A stretch of 64,000 nucleotides of DNA from Paragorgia papillata (taxonomy: Eukaryota > Cnidaria > Anthozoa > Scleralcyonacea > Coralliidae): positions 4,561,501-4,625,500 of the forward strand of contig JAWNZC010000025.1 in the NCBI GenBank assembly GCA_035771165.1, read 5' to 3'. The notes beneath the pieces are model-generated. The model saw nothing but the letters and a program-made list of their open reading frames with translations, was not told the DNA's origin and did no database searches. Positions within the stretch are counted from its first letter, which is position 1; the number at the start of each line of letters is the position of its first letter. Positions 43,340 through 59,618 of this stretch are shown here, one piece after another. The position numbers and the translations under genes are program-made.

Positions 43340-43800
43340 AATATACAAAAGCTAAGACAATAAACGAAATTGAAAAGAATTCAAAAGAAAAATTGAAAAG
43401 AAATTGACGTCAAAGGGTGAAAACTTATTAAAAGGAATAAAAGGATCCACAGTTCATCATTGAGAATTCAAGATAGCTGGGCTGCATGGGTTCCACTCAC
43501 ATTCGATGACTTCGGCGTTGAACGCAACGGGAGTTATCACCATGCATGGAAATTAATGAAGAAAGTCGGACAGATTGGGTACAAAGAGGAACGTTTGCTT
43601 TTTTTTTGTGCGTTGGAAGACCCCGTTTCCATCATTGAAGGCAGTATTTTGAGAAAAACAATTATATGTTTTTGCTTGTTGATTAGAATTGTTTTCTTGT
43701 GGCCGGGAATCGGTTATTTGAGCAGATCGAAGGCACAACATTTGCGTTCGACATTGTTATCGTAGTTGTGCGCCATTGATGGTGGTTTTTATTGGATACT
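43340..43800 (-). other. Conserved block upstream of copy 5 (first of three)
   Basis: Homologous to 53,468-53,900 and 63,485-63,945, which lie upstream of copies 6 and 7. On the minus strand an open frame with PQENNSNQQAKTY is kept in all three, though with differing start and end. It may be a promoter-proximal region or leader sequence; I see no match to a known protein and no clear splice donor shared by all three. Confidence 0.35.
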
Positions 43801-44089
43801 AAATTACATCTTTAGTTCTTTCAAAATGTCGTCTTTTGCTATCACAAATGCGAACAACTTGGCCACAACACTAAAATCAAGTGGCAGATGTAGAGTCGAT
43901 ATCACTATGGCAATATGGCGTTAAATTACCGTAATTGTCATATGTTAACATGTTGTTGGTGGTGGTGCTGGAACAACTTTATCTTTTTACTCTGTGAGTC
44001 TAATAATGGCGGATTTCCAGTCCTCGCACGAAGCAGCTAGCTGCGAGTTTTCGCACGGTCCACCAAACACAGCTCGTTGTGATGAAGCG

Positions 44090-44300
44090 ATAGCCGAGCT
44101 TTTTGAACAAACTTCGAGGTGTTTGGATATCCTGATGAAGCACTCTTCTGAGTGTTTGTTATAGCATTTCAAACAAATCGGTATTTTAAGAGAAAATCAA
44201 GGTGAAAATTTGCTTAATTTATATAGTTTCTTCTTTCAATATCCATGCAAATTAACCATCGACACTGCAATGATTTCTTTTGTGCAGTTTTCCTCACGAA
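44090..44300. mobile_element. Half copy of GATATCC/CAAACAC foldback
   Basis: Shares ACTTCGAGGTGTTTGGATAT and CCTGATGAAGCACTC plus the conserved tail with the elements at 4,952 and 16,512. Only one arm remains. Confidence 0.65.
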
Positions 44301-44629
44301 TTACTAATGAGTTTGAGATACCGCAAGTACTTAGTTGCTGCGACTAAAAAAGTGTAGTCCAAATTTCCACGAGCTGCCACGACCGCTAAAATTTGTTGCT
44401 TCGTGCAAAGACTAGAAATCCGCCTTAACGCCAGACGATTTTACTCGTCATGTGGAAACATCTCGGAAAGCCGTACACGAAAGGGCTCCAAACTAACGTT
44501 TTTTGTATCATAATTTTCTATACAAATTACAGTCTTAACTTGTCGCAGACTCGCAAGTGAGAAAGACTGGAGGTTTAAGTCAATGGCCAGTGACAATGTC
44601 GCATGTGGCGCGATATAGTATTAATATTA

Positions 44630-44850
44630 GGGTCGTTTATACGGCAGAAAATAAGCCGCAGTGCCAGATATAATCCGTGACTTAAATAAGTCGCGAACAG
44701 CTCGTATAAACGGTCCATTCTTGAATAAGCCGCGACTAAAATAAGCCCAGGGTTGAAGCTAGTCCAAAATAAGCCGCGGCTTATTCAAGAATTGACCGTT
44801 TCTACGAGCTGTTCGCGACTTATTTAAGCCGCGGCCTATAAAAGATCACT
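44630..44850. mobile_element. Foldback with CGTTTATACGGC / AATAAGCCGCGGCTTATT motifs
   Basis: Inverted pairs: AAGTCGCGAACAGCTCGTAT with ACGAGCTGTTCGCGACTTAT, and TTCTTGAATAAGCCGCG with CGGCTTATTCAAGAA. The second tandem unit keeps only a fragment at 54,366-54,440. Confidence 0.75.
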
Positions 44851-46621
44851 ATAGTTACACCTGTATTACAGCTGTATGTACTGCATGTGGCCGAATATAC
44901 GCCTTGCTGTTCAGCAATCGTAGTAAGCTTCGTTCTTAATTAGATTGTGACAATTAATATGAAGAATTTGTACGTGATTAAACAGTCACCCTATACAGGT
45001 TTTTGCACGAGAAAGCGTTCTCATACCCAATGGTGAACAGCAAGGCAAAAATGACCAGTCAACTCATATTGGGCATGACCGCTAACTCCGCCACTGTGCT
45101 TACCACAGCCGATCAAAACACTGAGGATCGAGTTAATTAAAAAGACGAGACGATAACGACTTTTGACACCGTGATAAAGAACAATTTCGAGTGCTCATTA
45201 CTTTATTTCAAGAGAAAATCGACGTTAAAGTCAAGTTAATTACCAACGGTTTTCTCCCTCGCAGACAAGGGTACGCCCTTGGCTTTTGTAAACGGCATAA
45301 ACCTTTACTTTCGTTTTACGCATAGTTGCAATCTGTATCGTTATGGCAGAATGTTTACTTGCAATTACAGATCTTCGGAACAGTATGTCAGTATCTGCTG
45401 TAACTGATCGCCTAGATTTAGGAGGATATATTTTTTGGCTTTAAGGCTTAACTTAATCTGCGAGCGGTTTCGAAAGACAAATGGTTTACTTCAGACCGTT
45501 GGCAACGCGGCCATTGGGAATCATATACAGTTTATATATAGGTTTCATGTCTGCTGTTCAACTAGTGTTCGTTTTGACTATCGTTATTTTGATTCTTAAG
45601 TTTGATTCTTACTACAAATGCTTAATTAGTTATTAACGGCAACTGCATGGTAGCTAGACCATGTTGCCAGATGAGAATTGTGAACGCCCTTCGTTAAATA
45701 ATAGTTGTTTCTTAACACACCTATCGACATTCCTTTTTATATATAAACTGCTCTAAAACAGACGATGAGTTTTTTAGCTAGTTTATACTTAAATTACTTC
45801 ATATCTAAATAAAAAAAACTAAGGTGTATACATACCCAACCTTTCGCTTTCGAGGAGAAGTCGTTAGCCTTATACTTGTAACTTGTGCGTAGTTGTTCTC
45901 GTGAATGGCATTTTCAAACTAACTTCTGCTTACAAAATGTTTCATTCTTGGAATATGCACATACCAGGAACCAATCAGACCCAGTAAAGATTATGCACAA
46001 ATATAATCCAGCCAATGGCTAGTCACTAGCTCGCCGGAAATGCTTAACTAATATTCATTATCACTGCATGCGGGGGCCTTTTTAAAAAATGCCATTGTTA
46101 ACTATAGTTTATACTATAGTTATTATAAATGCATATACGTACCATTATGTTGGCGTCAAAAAAGTCGCTTGGTATAGTATTGTTCCGCGTTTGTTCGTCT
46201 GTTAATTCCTTCATTGGTGATTCACAACCAGAATAAACACAAATTTATCACAATACCACGAGCAAGCACATTTGAACCAGTTAACATGCATTGGTACTAC
46301 AGCCTGTTGCAAACATTAGATAGCAAGCTGTGAGCTTTTTGCGTGTGTGGTGGACCATTACAAATTCTGCATTCTGATTGGCTGATCGAGCTATACTCAC
46401 AATCTATTAGTGATAAACCACTAGTAGCGAAAGAGTTTTAAATGCAAAAGAATGACAGAAAACTCGCATTTTGCTCAGGTTTTAGTTTGTTTCTTTAAAA
46501 TAATAGTTTGTCCGACTATAGTTGGTTTACACTAAAACAATTAGACAACTCGTCCTCGTTGTCTATGAACGATAGTCAACTCGGTTGCGTCGGTCTCGTT
46601 AACTATCAGCTCATAGATAAC

Positions 46622-46923
46622 TCTACCCTGCAAGTCAGAGCCCCTTTCCGACATACGCAGGCTTCGGGGAAAAGTGAGTTTGGGGCGAGTCAGTCAGGTT
46701 TTGAACTGGTCAAACAAGCTCTAGTTTATGAGCACTGCGCAAGCAGGAAAATAGCAAGTAACGCGTTAGAGCCTGGGCCCAAAATAGTATCTTGGCAACC
46801 GTTAGCGCATGCTCAAAACTAGTCCAGTACCAGACCCGCTTTCCCCAAATATCGAGTTTGTTGGCAGAGCCCACTTTCCCCCGAAGCCTGCGTAGGTTGG
46901 AAAGGGGGCTCTGACCCGCAGGG
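46622..46923. mobile_element. MITE with TACCCTGCAAGTCAGAGCCC termini
   Basis: Left CTACCCTGCAAGTCAGAGCC then CCTTTCCGACATACGCAGG; right CCTGCGTAGGTTGGAAAGGG then GGCTCTGACCCGCAGGGT. Arms are about 45 bp. The 104-codon open frame crossing its left end is kept in copy 2 only because the DNA is duplicated. In copy 2 the element is split by a transposon (55,831-57,083). Confidence 0.75.
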
Positions 46924-47145
46924 TGAGACAACTCGGGCTCGTTGTCTTATTGTTAATACATTGTTCAAAGCAATAGTTACACGTTTGGTTCAACGTTTTT
47001 TTAATGTTCTCCTCACATGTTTTACAAAATCGTCTTTCTCTCGTTGTTCTATATACTAGTTCGTGGATAACAAAAGCCTAAGAAACAAAAACGTCCTGTA
47101 TGTATGACTTAGTCAAAAAGCCTACTGTATTATAGGAGTGGGTCT

Positions 47146-51259
<4,114 letters not shown>

Positions 51260-51463
51260 ACTGATCTAATTGACTAAAAACAACAACGAATAGGTTCAAT
51301 TAGTTAATAGTCATTTAGTCAGGTGTAGCATTTGGAGCAAACGGATTTCGAATAACAATGATCTTCAGAATCATGAGTTCAGTTCACAACAATAACATAA
51401 AACAAGTACAAATTAAATTTAAATTCTAGTAATATGTAATTTTTCGCCCTCTTTGGTTAAACT

Positions 51464-51590
51464 AATATGATGAAGAAAAGTATTAGCTATTCAGCTGCGA
51501 GTTTGTGGAACGAATTGTTAATACCTGTTAAGCAACAGGATATTTCAATGACGAAATTTAAAGACTTACTCCGGGGCAACACATAATTTA
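51464..51590 (+). mobile_element. LINE 3' fragment (second family), copy 1
   Basis: Translates KKSISYSAASLWNELLIPV then SMTKFKDLLRGNT and stop, the S-AASLWN-L...F-K-LL signature of non-LTR ORF2 C-termini. Duplicated at about 61,486-61,610. Confidence 0.65.
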
Positions 51591-52113
51591 ATAATAACAA
51601 TGATTGTGATGTTAAAAAATAGTCTGTATGTATTTAGTTAGGTATATTTAAGTAGTTATAGTAGCGTGTATTTATATGTAATTAATTTATTATCGAGTCG
51701 GTTTTCTTTGTTCTTCCGAGGGCTTTATATCGCTTAATTTATTATTGAGTCGGTTTTAAAATATAATAAAACTGAAACTCTAGTAGTCGAGGTAGTCTGC
51801 ATCGCAGCCGGAAGTGACGTTCTAAACGTCTAGCCTAGCTCAATCTCGTTCCCAGGCCAACATTTCCTGGCCGCGCCGGAAATAAACACCCCTGTCAAAC
51901 GCAAATGCGTGAATTTGCAAGAGTAAACATTGAAAGATTTGTGGGATTTGGGAAATAGCCGCGTTGCAACAACTCGAAACGTTAGACTCCTACGTTCTCT
52001 ATTTCGGCAGTATATCAAACTTTACTATATATTAAATATATATACATATTGAAGCATCTTTGTACCCGTACATGTACCTGCATGATGTAAATTGTTTATC
52101 TGCTAAGTAAGTA

Positions 52114-52905
52114 ATGTATCAGTCAATTCCAGCTTTGCCCATCCCCTCCAGGCCACCCCCCCCCCGGCATTCACCATTTTTGCTAATCCCGGGGATATGG
52201 CTATCGCCAAAAGCACATAAAAAAAAGGGAAAGTACTATTCAAATCAGTAGAGCGAGACATGGATGATTTTTTTATCGCTTCCGAAGTGTCAGTTTTATT
52301 AACCGCGGATTAATATTAAAGCAATCACGAGGTGTATTCTCATGTACCACGTGATAAACATCCAATTGTTAACTCGTAAACAAGCTATCACGTGGTACAT
52401 AAGAATACACCTCGTGATTGCTTTGAAATTGATCTGCGGTTAACGAAACTGTCGCTTCGGAAGCGATGAAAACATCGTCTATGTCTCGCTCTACTGATTT
52501 AAGTAGTATATCTATTTCGCACCACAGCAGCCCAAGGCTCAAGTTGTGGCGGGCGCCGTGCGGGCATTTTAACGGAAATATATTTTAATTATAAGGTTTC
52601 AAACTTCCAAGTAAATCGGACGTTAAATGAGCTAAAACACGACAAATTTTTCAATAAAATAACGTTACCTTGAGTTCAAGATGTATTGTCTTCTATATTT
52701 GTGTGCTTCTTGAGTTGATCTGAAGCGATATATCCATGTTTTCGTTTGGGGTTTAGACGTGAATTTGTTGCCCAGGGGTGGGGCCTTGGCACACATGTCT
52801 TTCCCTAGGGTGGGGACATGGTTAATTCCCCCCCCCCAAATGTCTAATGCCCAGGTGTTGGCCCAGGGGGGTGGATGGGCACAATTGGTGTTGACTGATA
52901 CATAA
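52114..52905. mobile_element. About 790-bp foldback element, nested arms
   Basis: Outer ends TGTATCAGTCAATTCCAGC and GTTGACTGATACATA are inverted repeats, with TTTGCCCATCC / GGATGGGCACAA next. An inner palindrome (about 52,245-52,505) pairs CAATCACGAGGTGTATTCTC and GTACCACGTGATA with their complements. The second duplicon copy is at about 62,136-62,925. Confidence 0.75.
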
Positions 52906-53289
52906 CCTTCCTTCTAATCCAATGTGACATGGGCAACAACTATCCACTTATACATTTTTCTGAATCTAATGAAATCTTATAGCAAGTTATAACAAATGTT
53001 TCGTTTAACCCTCTAGAGGCTTCCCAATGCATGTCAACGACGAGTAAAATCGATTGGCGTTTAGCCAGAGTAAAATAATGCATGTATACTTTCATTTAAT
53101 AAATAACATGCCATACAATCATTATTGTGTATAATCATGTTTGAGTCTCCCTGATGCGAACCTTTTAAATATTTTTCTGCGATTAAAAACATATTTTGCT
53201 GATATCGGCCACTTATCTTCTTGGCTTGGAATCAACAATGTAAAATATGTCAACTTCTGTTCCTAACCTACCGTTTTTAAGAACCCAGT

Positions 53290-53425
53290 TATTGCATTGA
53301 GTTATAGTGGAGATAAATTATGGAATAGTCTTTCCAATGAATTGAGAAACGCGGAAACATTAAATAATTTCAATGTTCTCCTTACTAATCAAGTATACTA
53401 ATATTTATTTCTTTTATCAGTTTAT
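53290..53425 (+). mobile_element. LINE 3' fragment (copy b)
   Basis: Homologous to 42,345-42,560 (LSYSGDKLWNSLSNELRNAE on translation) with a 3' deletion. Marks the internal junction of the older tandem unit. Confidence 0.6.
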
Positions 53426-53467
53426 TGTTACCTACGCGGATCTTGATGCGTGCAGCGTGGGGAAAAT

Positions 53468-53900
53468 AATATACAAAAGCTAAGACAAACGAAATTGAAA
53501 ATAATACAAAAGAAAAATTGAAAAGAAATTGACGTCAAAGGATGAAAATTACGTATTCTACACAATAAAAGAGTATAGTTCATCATTGAGAGTCAAGATA
53601 GCTGGGTTCCACTCATTCGATAACTTTGGCGTTGAACGGGAGATATCACCATGGAAATTAATGAAGAAAGTCGGACAGCTTGGGTACAAGAAGCAACGTT
53701 TTTCTTTTTTTTTGTGCGTTCGAAGTTCCCGTTTCCATCATTGACGGCAGTAGTTTTAGAAGAACAATGATATGTTTTTGCTTGTTGATTAGAATTGTTT
53801 TCTTGTGGCCAGGAATCGGCTATTTGAGCAGATTTAGGTTGCGCACCGCGGCAAAATCGAAGACACAACATTTGCGTTCGACATCGTAGTTACATCATTT
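53468..53900 (-). other. Conserved block upstream of copy 6 (second of three)
   Basis: Nearly identical to 63,485-63,945 and more distantly related to 43,340-43,800. The minus-strand frame of about 90 codons contains PQENNSNQQAKTYHC. Between this and the third block a 3-bp insertion keeps that frame open. Its position, about 2.3 kb upstream of the ATG exon in copies 6 and 7, would suit promoter or leader sequence. Confidence 0.35.
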
Positions 53901-56900
53901 GCGCCATTGATATGATCGTGGTTTTAATTAGATACTAAATTACATCTTTAGTTCTTCCAAAATGTCGTGTTTTACTATCCGCACATTTGCGAACAACTTC
54001 GTCACAAAACTAAAAGTATAGGTCTGACTGAGTCAAGTATCACTATGGCAACGTTAAATTACTGTGTTGTCATAGTGATTTCACGCCAAAAATACAACTG
54101 CTTTATTCTGACCCTCCAGTCATGAGTCAGGATTTGATTACTCCATTTGTTCCATTATTATATTAATGTTAACATGTTGTTGGTGGTGGTGCTGGAACAA
54201 CTTTATCTTTTTACTATGTCTAATAAAGGGCGGATTTCCAGTCCTCACACGAAGCAACTCGCAGCTGCGAGTTCTCGCACGGTTTCCACTCGGTATTTCC
54301 ACCAAACGGCGCAGCTCGTTGTTGTGATGAAGCGATAGCCGAGTTGTTTTTTTAACAAACTTCGAGTCCAAAATAAGCCGCGACTTATTCAAGAATTGAC
54401 TGTTTGTACGAGCTGTTCGCGGCCTATTTAAGCCACGGCTTTGATTTTGCTCTGTATAAAAGGCCATATTAATAATTTACTACTGTTACACCTGTAGGTA
54501 CTGCATGTGGCCGAAATGCTATATACTTGCTGTTCAGCAATCGAAGTAAGCTTCGTTCTTAATTAGACTGTAACAATTAATATGAAGGATTTGTACGTGA
54601 TCAAACAGTCACCCTATACAGGTTTTTGCACGAGAAAGCGTGTAAAGAACAATTTCGAGTACTTGACAATATAACTTCTAAAACGAAGCAGTATTTAAAG
54701 AGAAAATCGACGTTAAAATCAGATTTGGCATTTGTAAACGGCATAATTAAACCTTTACTTTCGATTATTTTGATTCTTAAGTTTGATTCTTACTACAAAT
54801 GCTTAATTAGTCATTAACGGCAACTGCATGGTAGCTAGACCATATTGCCAGATGAGAATTGTGAACGCCCTTCGTTAAGTCTTTTTAATAATAGTTGTTT
54901 CTTAACACACCTATCGACATTCCTTTTTATATATAAACTGCTCTAAAACAGACGATGAGTTTTATATATTATATTGATATAGTTTATACTTAAATTACTT
55001 CATATCTAAATAAAAAAAACTAAGGTGTATACATACCCAACCTTTCGCTTTCGAGGAGAAGTCGTTAGCCTTATAGTTGTAACTTGTGCGTAGTTGTTCT
55101 CGTGAATGGCGTTTCCAAACTAACTTCTGTTTACAAAATGTTTCATTCTTGGAATATGCACATACCAGGAACCAATCAGACCCAGTAAAGATTATGCACA
55201 AATATAATCCAGCCAATGGCTAGTCACTAGCTCGCCGGAAATGCTTAACTAATATTCATTATCACTGCATGCGGGGGCCTTTTAAAAAAATGCCATTGTT
55301 AACTATAGTTTATACTATAGTTATTATTATAAATGCATATACGTACCATTATGTTGGCGTCAAAAAAGTCGCTTGGTATAGTATTGTTCCGCACCAATGA
55401 ACGAATTAACAGACGAACGAACGAGTTACAACCAGAATAAACACAAATTTATCACAATACCACGAGCAAGCACATTTGAACCAGTTAACATGCATTGGTA
55501 CTACAGCCTGTTGCGAACATTAGATAGCAAGCTGTGAGCTTTTTGCGTGTGTGGTGGACCATTACAAATTCTGCATTCTGATTGGCTGATCGAGCTATAC
55601 TCACAATCTATTAGTGATAGACCACTAGTAGCGAAAGAGTCAAGTTTTAAATGCAAAAGAATGACAGAAAACTCGCATTTTGCTCAGGTTTTAGTTTGTT
55701 TCTTTAAAATAATAGTTTGTCCGACTATAGTTGGTTTACACTAAAACAATTAGATAACTCGTCCTCGTTGTCTATGAACGATAGTCAACTCGGTTGCGCC
55801 GGTCTCGTTAACTATCAGCTCATAGATAACTCTACCCTGCAAGTCAGAGCCCCTTTCCGACATACGCAGGCTTCGGGGAAAAGTGAGTTTGGGGCAGGTC
55901 AGTCAGGTTTTGAACTGGTCAAACAAGCTCTAGTTTATGAGCACTGCGCAAGCAGGAAAATAGCAAGTAACGCGTTAGAGCCTGGGTCCAAAATAGTATC
56001 TTGGCAACCGTTAGCGCATGCTCAAAACTAGTCCAGTACCAGACCCGCTTTCCCCAAATATCGAGTTTGTTGGCAGAGCCCAACCTCGTCCCCAGGGCCA
56101 TTTGTGGGGGCTGGGCCAAGATGGCGGCCAAGAACAAATGGCCCTGGCACAGGCTGAGCTATCACCACATCTGATTGGTCGAGATAACATTGGATGTTTT
56201 AGGCATTCTGATTGGTAGAAACAAGGCGGGCGGCAGGCTAACTCGCGGGCGTTTGTTTTTAGGGCTCAAATTATATTAAATATAGTGATACCAGAATTGC
56301 CGGCTGTTAAAAACAACTTCAAAATGAATGAAAATGTGAGGAAAGCTGGTGAAACACCCGTAAAAACGTCGGAAGAATATGTAATGATGGGTCGTGTCGT
56401 CTCTGTGCCCTGGCTGCCATACAACGAAGTTCATGGGACGGCAATTCAGAGTGTTTTCTAAATCGAGCGAACGAAAGACTTGGTGAACAAAGTCAAAAAG
56501 TATTTTGGCTGCGAAAGGAAAGTACACCACAGGGCAGAATTTACGTGTTTGACCATTGAGAAGCAGGCTTTTTTCAAACAAGAATTCTCGACTAAACGAA
56601 GCCTAAATGTTTTTCAAAACGCTGAATTGAATCCACCGAAAACTCACGAAAACAAGGCGGCCTGGCCAGACAACGGCAATCCAGTTTCTTGCGAATTTGG
56701 TACAACGGTGAAGCAAATGATAAATACTAAGCATTTACAGATATTTATTAAAAGTGTATTTATTTTAATAATTCGACAATGTATTTGGAAATGAATGTTT
56801 TGATTGTTTTCAGTTTGGGTCAGTCAAGCTGAACTAAATATATTCAGAAAAAATTGAGCCTGACTAGGCGCGATAAAGTTAGTGAAGCCTGGGTCCGAGT

Positions 56901-57301
56901 AAAAAATGCGTCAAAATATGGCGCATTTTTTGCAGCCCTGTGCCAGGGCCATTTGTTCCCGCCATTTTGTTTTTGGCCGCCATCTTGGCCCAGCCCCCAC
57001 AAATGGCCCTGGGGACGAGGTTGGGCAGAGCCCACTTTCCCCCGAAGCATGCGTAGGTCGGAAAGGGGCTCTGACCCGCAGGGTAAGACAACTCGGGCTC
57101 GTTGTCTTATTGTTAATACATTGTTCAAAGCAATAGTTACACGTTTGGTTCAACGTTTTTTTAATATTCTCCTCACATGTTTTACAAAATCGTCTTTCTC
57201 TCGTTCTATATACTAGTTCGTGGATAACAAAAGCCTAAGAAACAAAAACGTCCTGTATGTATCACTTAGTCAAAAAGCCTACTGTATTATAGAGTGGGTC
57301 T
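53901..57301. other. Intergenic region between array copies 6 and 7
   Basis: No gene is supported outside the transposon. It holds homologues of the 43,900-47,145 region: the GCTGGAACAACTTTATC segment, a fragment of the AATAAGCCGCG foldback, the duplication junction near 54,766, and the split MITE around the 943-bp insertion. Confidence 0.6.
56081..57023. mobile_element. 943-bp long-TIR transposon, Mutator-like, with 9-bp TSD
   Basis: Terminal inverted repeats of roughly 70 bp begin CAACCTCGTCCCCAGGGCCA and end TGGCCCTGGGGACGAGGTTG, continuing inward through GGCTGGGCCAAGATGGCGGC. The 9-bp direct repeat GGCAGAGCC flanks it (56,072-56,080 and 57,024-57,032). The first duplicon has the uninterrupted empty site at the matching place (near 46,862-46,875). 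Long TIRs plus 9-bp duplication are typical of Mutator-like elements. The interior has only short open frames (e.g. 56,321-56,460 and 56,480-56,794 on +) without a recognisable transposase, so it is non-autonomous. Confidence 0.85.
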
Positions 57302-59543
57302 TTAGGAGAAGACAGCAGCTATACTGATTTGCGGTGCTACGCCACGAGTAAGGAACATGCGCACATGAATGGCGGTATCAAGAGCGAAAAGTGCCATTGC
57401 ACTGAAGCCATAGATCTAGAAAGAAAACAAGAGAAAGAGTCATCAGTATCGAATTTTAGAAATGTGAAAATGCTACCGGAAACATTTTGATTAATGAGCC
57501 GCCCAATGAAAAACAGTGTTATCATATCGGACAGTAAGAAAGTAAATTTAAACTACTTTTCTCAGAATGTTCAGAAGAAACCGTGTTTGACAATGAAATT
57601 TCTAGATTATGAAAAAGTTATTGGAAGAGAACCAGACTGACACTTGAACTAGATTCGGCCACCTTTGTTTTGTATATACATGCAAATATAATCTCAAAAA
57701 TACTGAAAAGACTAGAAATTAAAATTTTTGTTTTGTCATACACTTTGAGATATGGGAATTCGAATGAAATATAAAACTTCTAATAGAATTCTATTGGATT
57801 CTAAAAACATTACGAAAATTAAGTTGTTAACAATTACAGTCACTATATATACTTACCGCTGTGGATGGTAAGGTGCAGACATAGATCCTGAGCTTAATTG
57901 TTACTTGGATTCAGGTTAAAGACCATGTTTTGGTCTCCAGCCTTATCACACCGACCGACTATAGTCGGTGGAAATTAGTTGCCGACAGTTTTGTTAATAG
58001 GGTGGGTTGGTGGGTGCAATCTGGTGTTAGCTACACTGGATTCGCCTTGTTTGCTCGCCAGCTGTCTAAGGCGCAATGACACAGCCTTTGAGGGAGGTAC
58101 CTATTTACTAGCCTGGTACCCTGGCCTAATTTCAAACGAAGTATGGCCCAGATGACCACTAATTACATTCTCGCGTCATCAGGGCTAAATCCACTTTTGA
58201 CGATTGCAGTTTTACTCATAGCCACTAAAAACGCGCGAAATTTTAACCAATAGGATAGCAGAAGTCTTTAGTGGTTACCTGGCCCATATTCTTTGATTGG
58301 GCCGGGGTACCAGGCCACCTATTTACCTGCCCTCTCTTTACTCTCCTCAGGCCCTGCAGCGCGCGTTCCTTTATTGTTAACCTTGGTTATAACTAACCTC
58401 ATAAAAACTTGCAGAAATATAAGTAACTCGTTAATTTTGGCCACCATTGAGTGTTCATCTCTTTGTGATATCGCGTATTTAAACGTTGCGAGGAAGTACA
58501 GTTTAATTAACCTTTGACAAACGTAAAACCAAGGGGCCAATCACTACGAGATTTTTGGGATTTTGAAAATCCTGTGGGATTTTGGGAATTCTTTTTTCTA
58601 TTTAGGGGATTTTTGGCAGGATTGTTTGAATTATATTTGTATTTTGTTTATGTGTTTTTCGAGTTTTGTTTTTTTTTAGATTTGGGAAATTCAGTTCTAA
58701 GATTTTTTAAGGATTTCTGCGGATTTAATTTTTGCGGATTTTTTGAAATGTTTGCGATTTTTTAATAATTTTTGCGGATTTTTGGAAAATTTTTTTATTT
58801 CTAATGGTGTACGAGATTTGCCCCTCGCATAAAATAAATATCCTTGCAATAGCGGAGTATAAGTGAACTACTAACCGCGCCTCCAATCAGTTGTCCACAC
58901 CGTGGATCGGCTTTTATATTGTCCAGCACTTCGCAAAAGGACGTTGAAGTTCCAAGTATTTTTTTGTCATAACTCCTGACAGCATCTGCTACAAGAGATG
59001 ACGAAATGAGAAGGAGCACAGCACAAACGGCGAATATTATAGCCACCTAGAAAACAAACAGATAATTATAAAAACTATTATTATTCGATTTATTTTTATC
59101 TTCTTTTTAATTGGTTGAGGGACCGCTACGTCACCTGCAAATAACTGTCTACAAATAACAGTCTGCTCATGCGCATTAGTCGGATATGTTGTTTTGCAGC
59201 AAGTAATATTCTACTCATGCGCATTACACTCAATTTCGGCAAACGTTCAGCCAAGCTGGAAAGAAATTTAATGAATGGACAATTACAGGTAAACAATGTC
59301 AAATAAAAAATAAATCGAATAATAAATCACTTATTGAACTCGGTTTTCACAAAATATCGTGATTTGTCAGTGTCTCGCAGTTCAGTTATTTGCCTCTCGG
59401 CCTTCGGCATCGGCAAATAATTGATCTGCTCGCCATTGAGAAATCACGATATTTTGCTCAACCTGTTCCAATAATTGTTAATTGTACGTTTGTATTATTT
59501 ACGGTTATGATTTTCCTTACGTCGAAGCTCTTTCTTTCTCTAA

Positions 59544-59618
<75 letters not shown>

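Noticed and set aside
46508..46822. 104-codon ORF conserved at 55,717-56,031
   Set aside because: Conservation is explained by the recent segmental duplication. The frame spans a MITE end and has no family resemblance.
56276..56794. Transposase gene within the 943-bp element
   Set aside because: Open stretches on both strands are short and overlapping. I see no catalytic motif or zinc-finger pattern of a MULE transposase.
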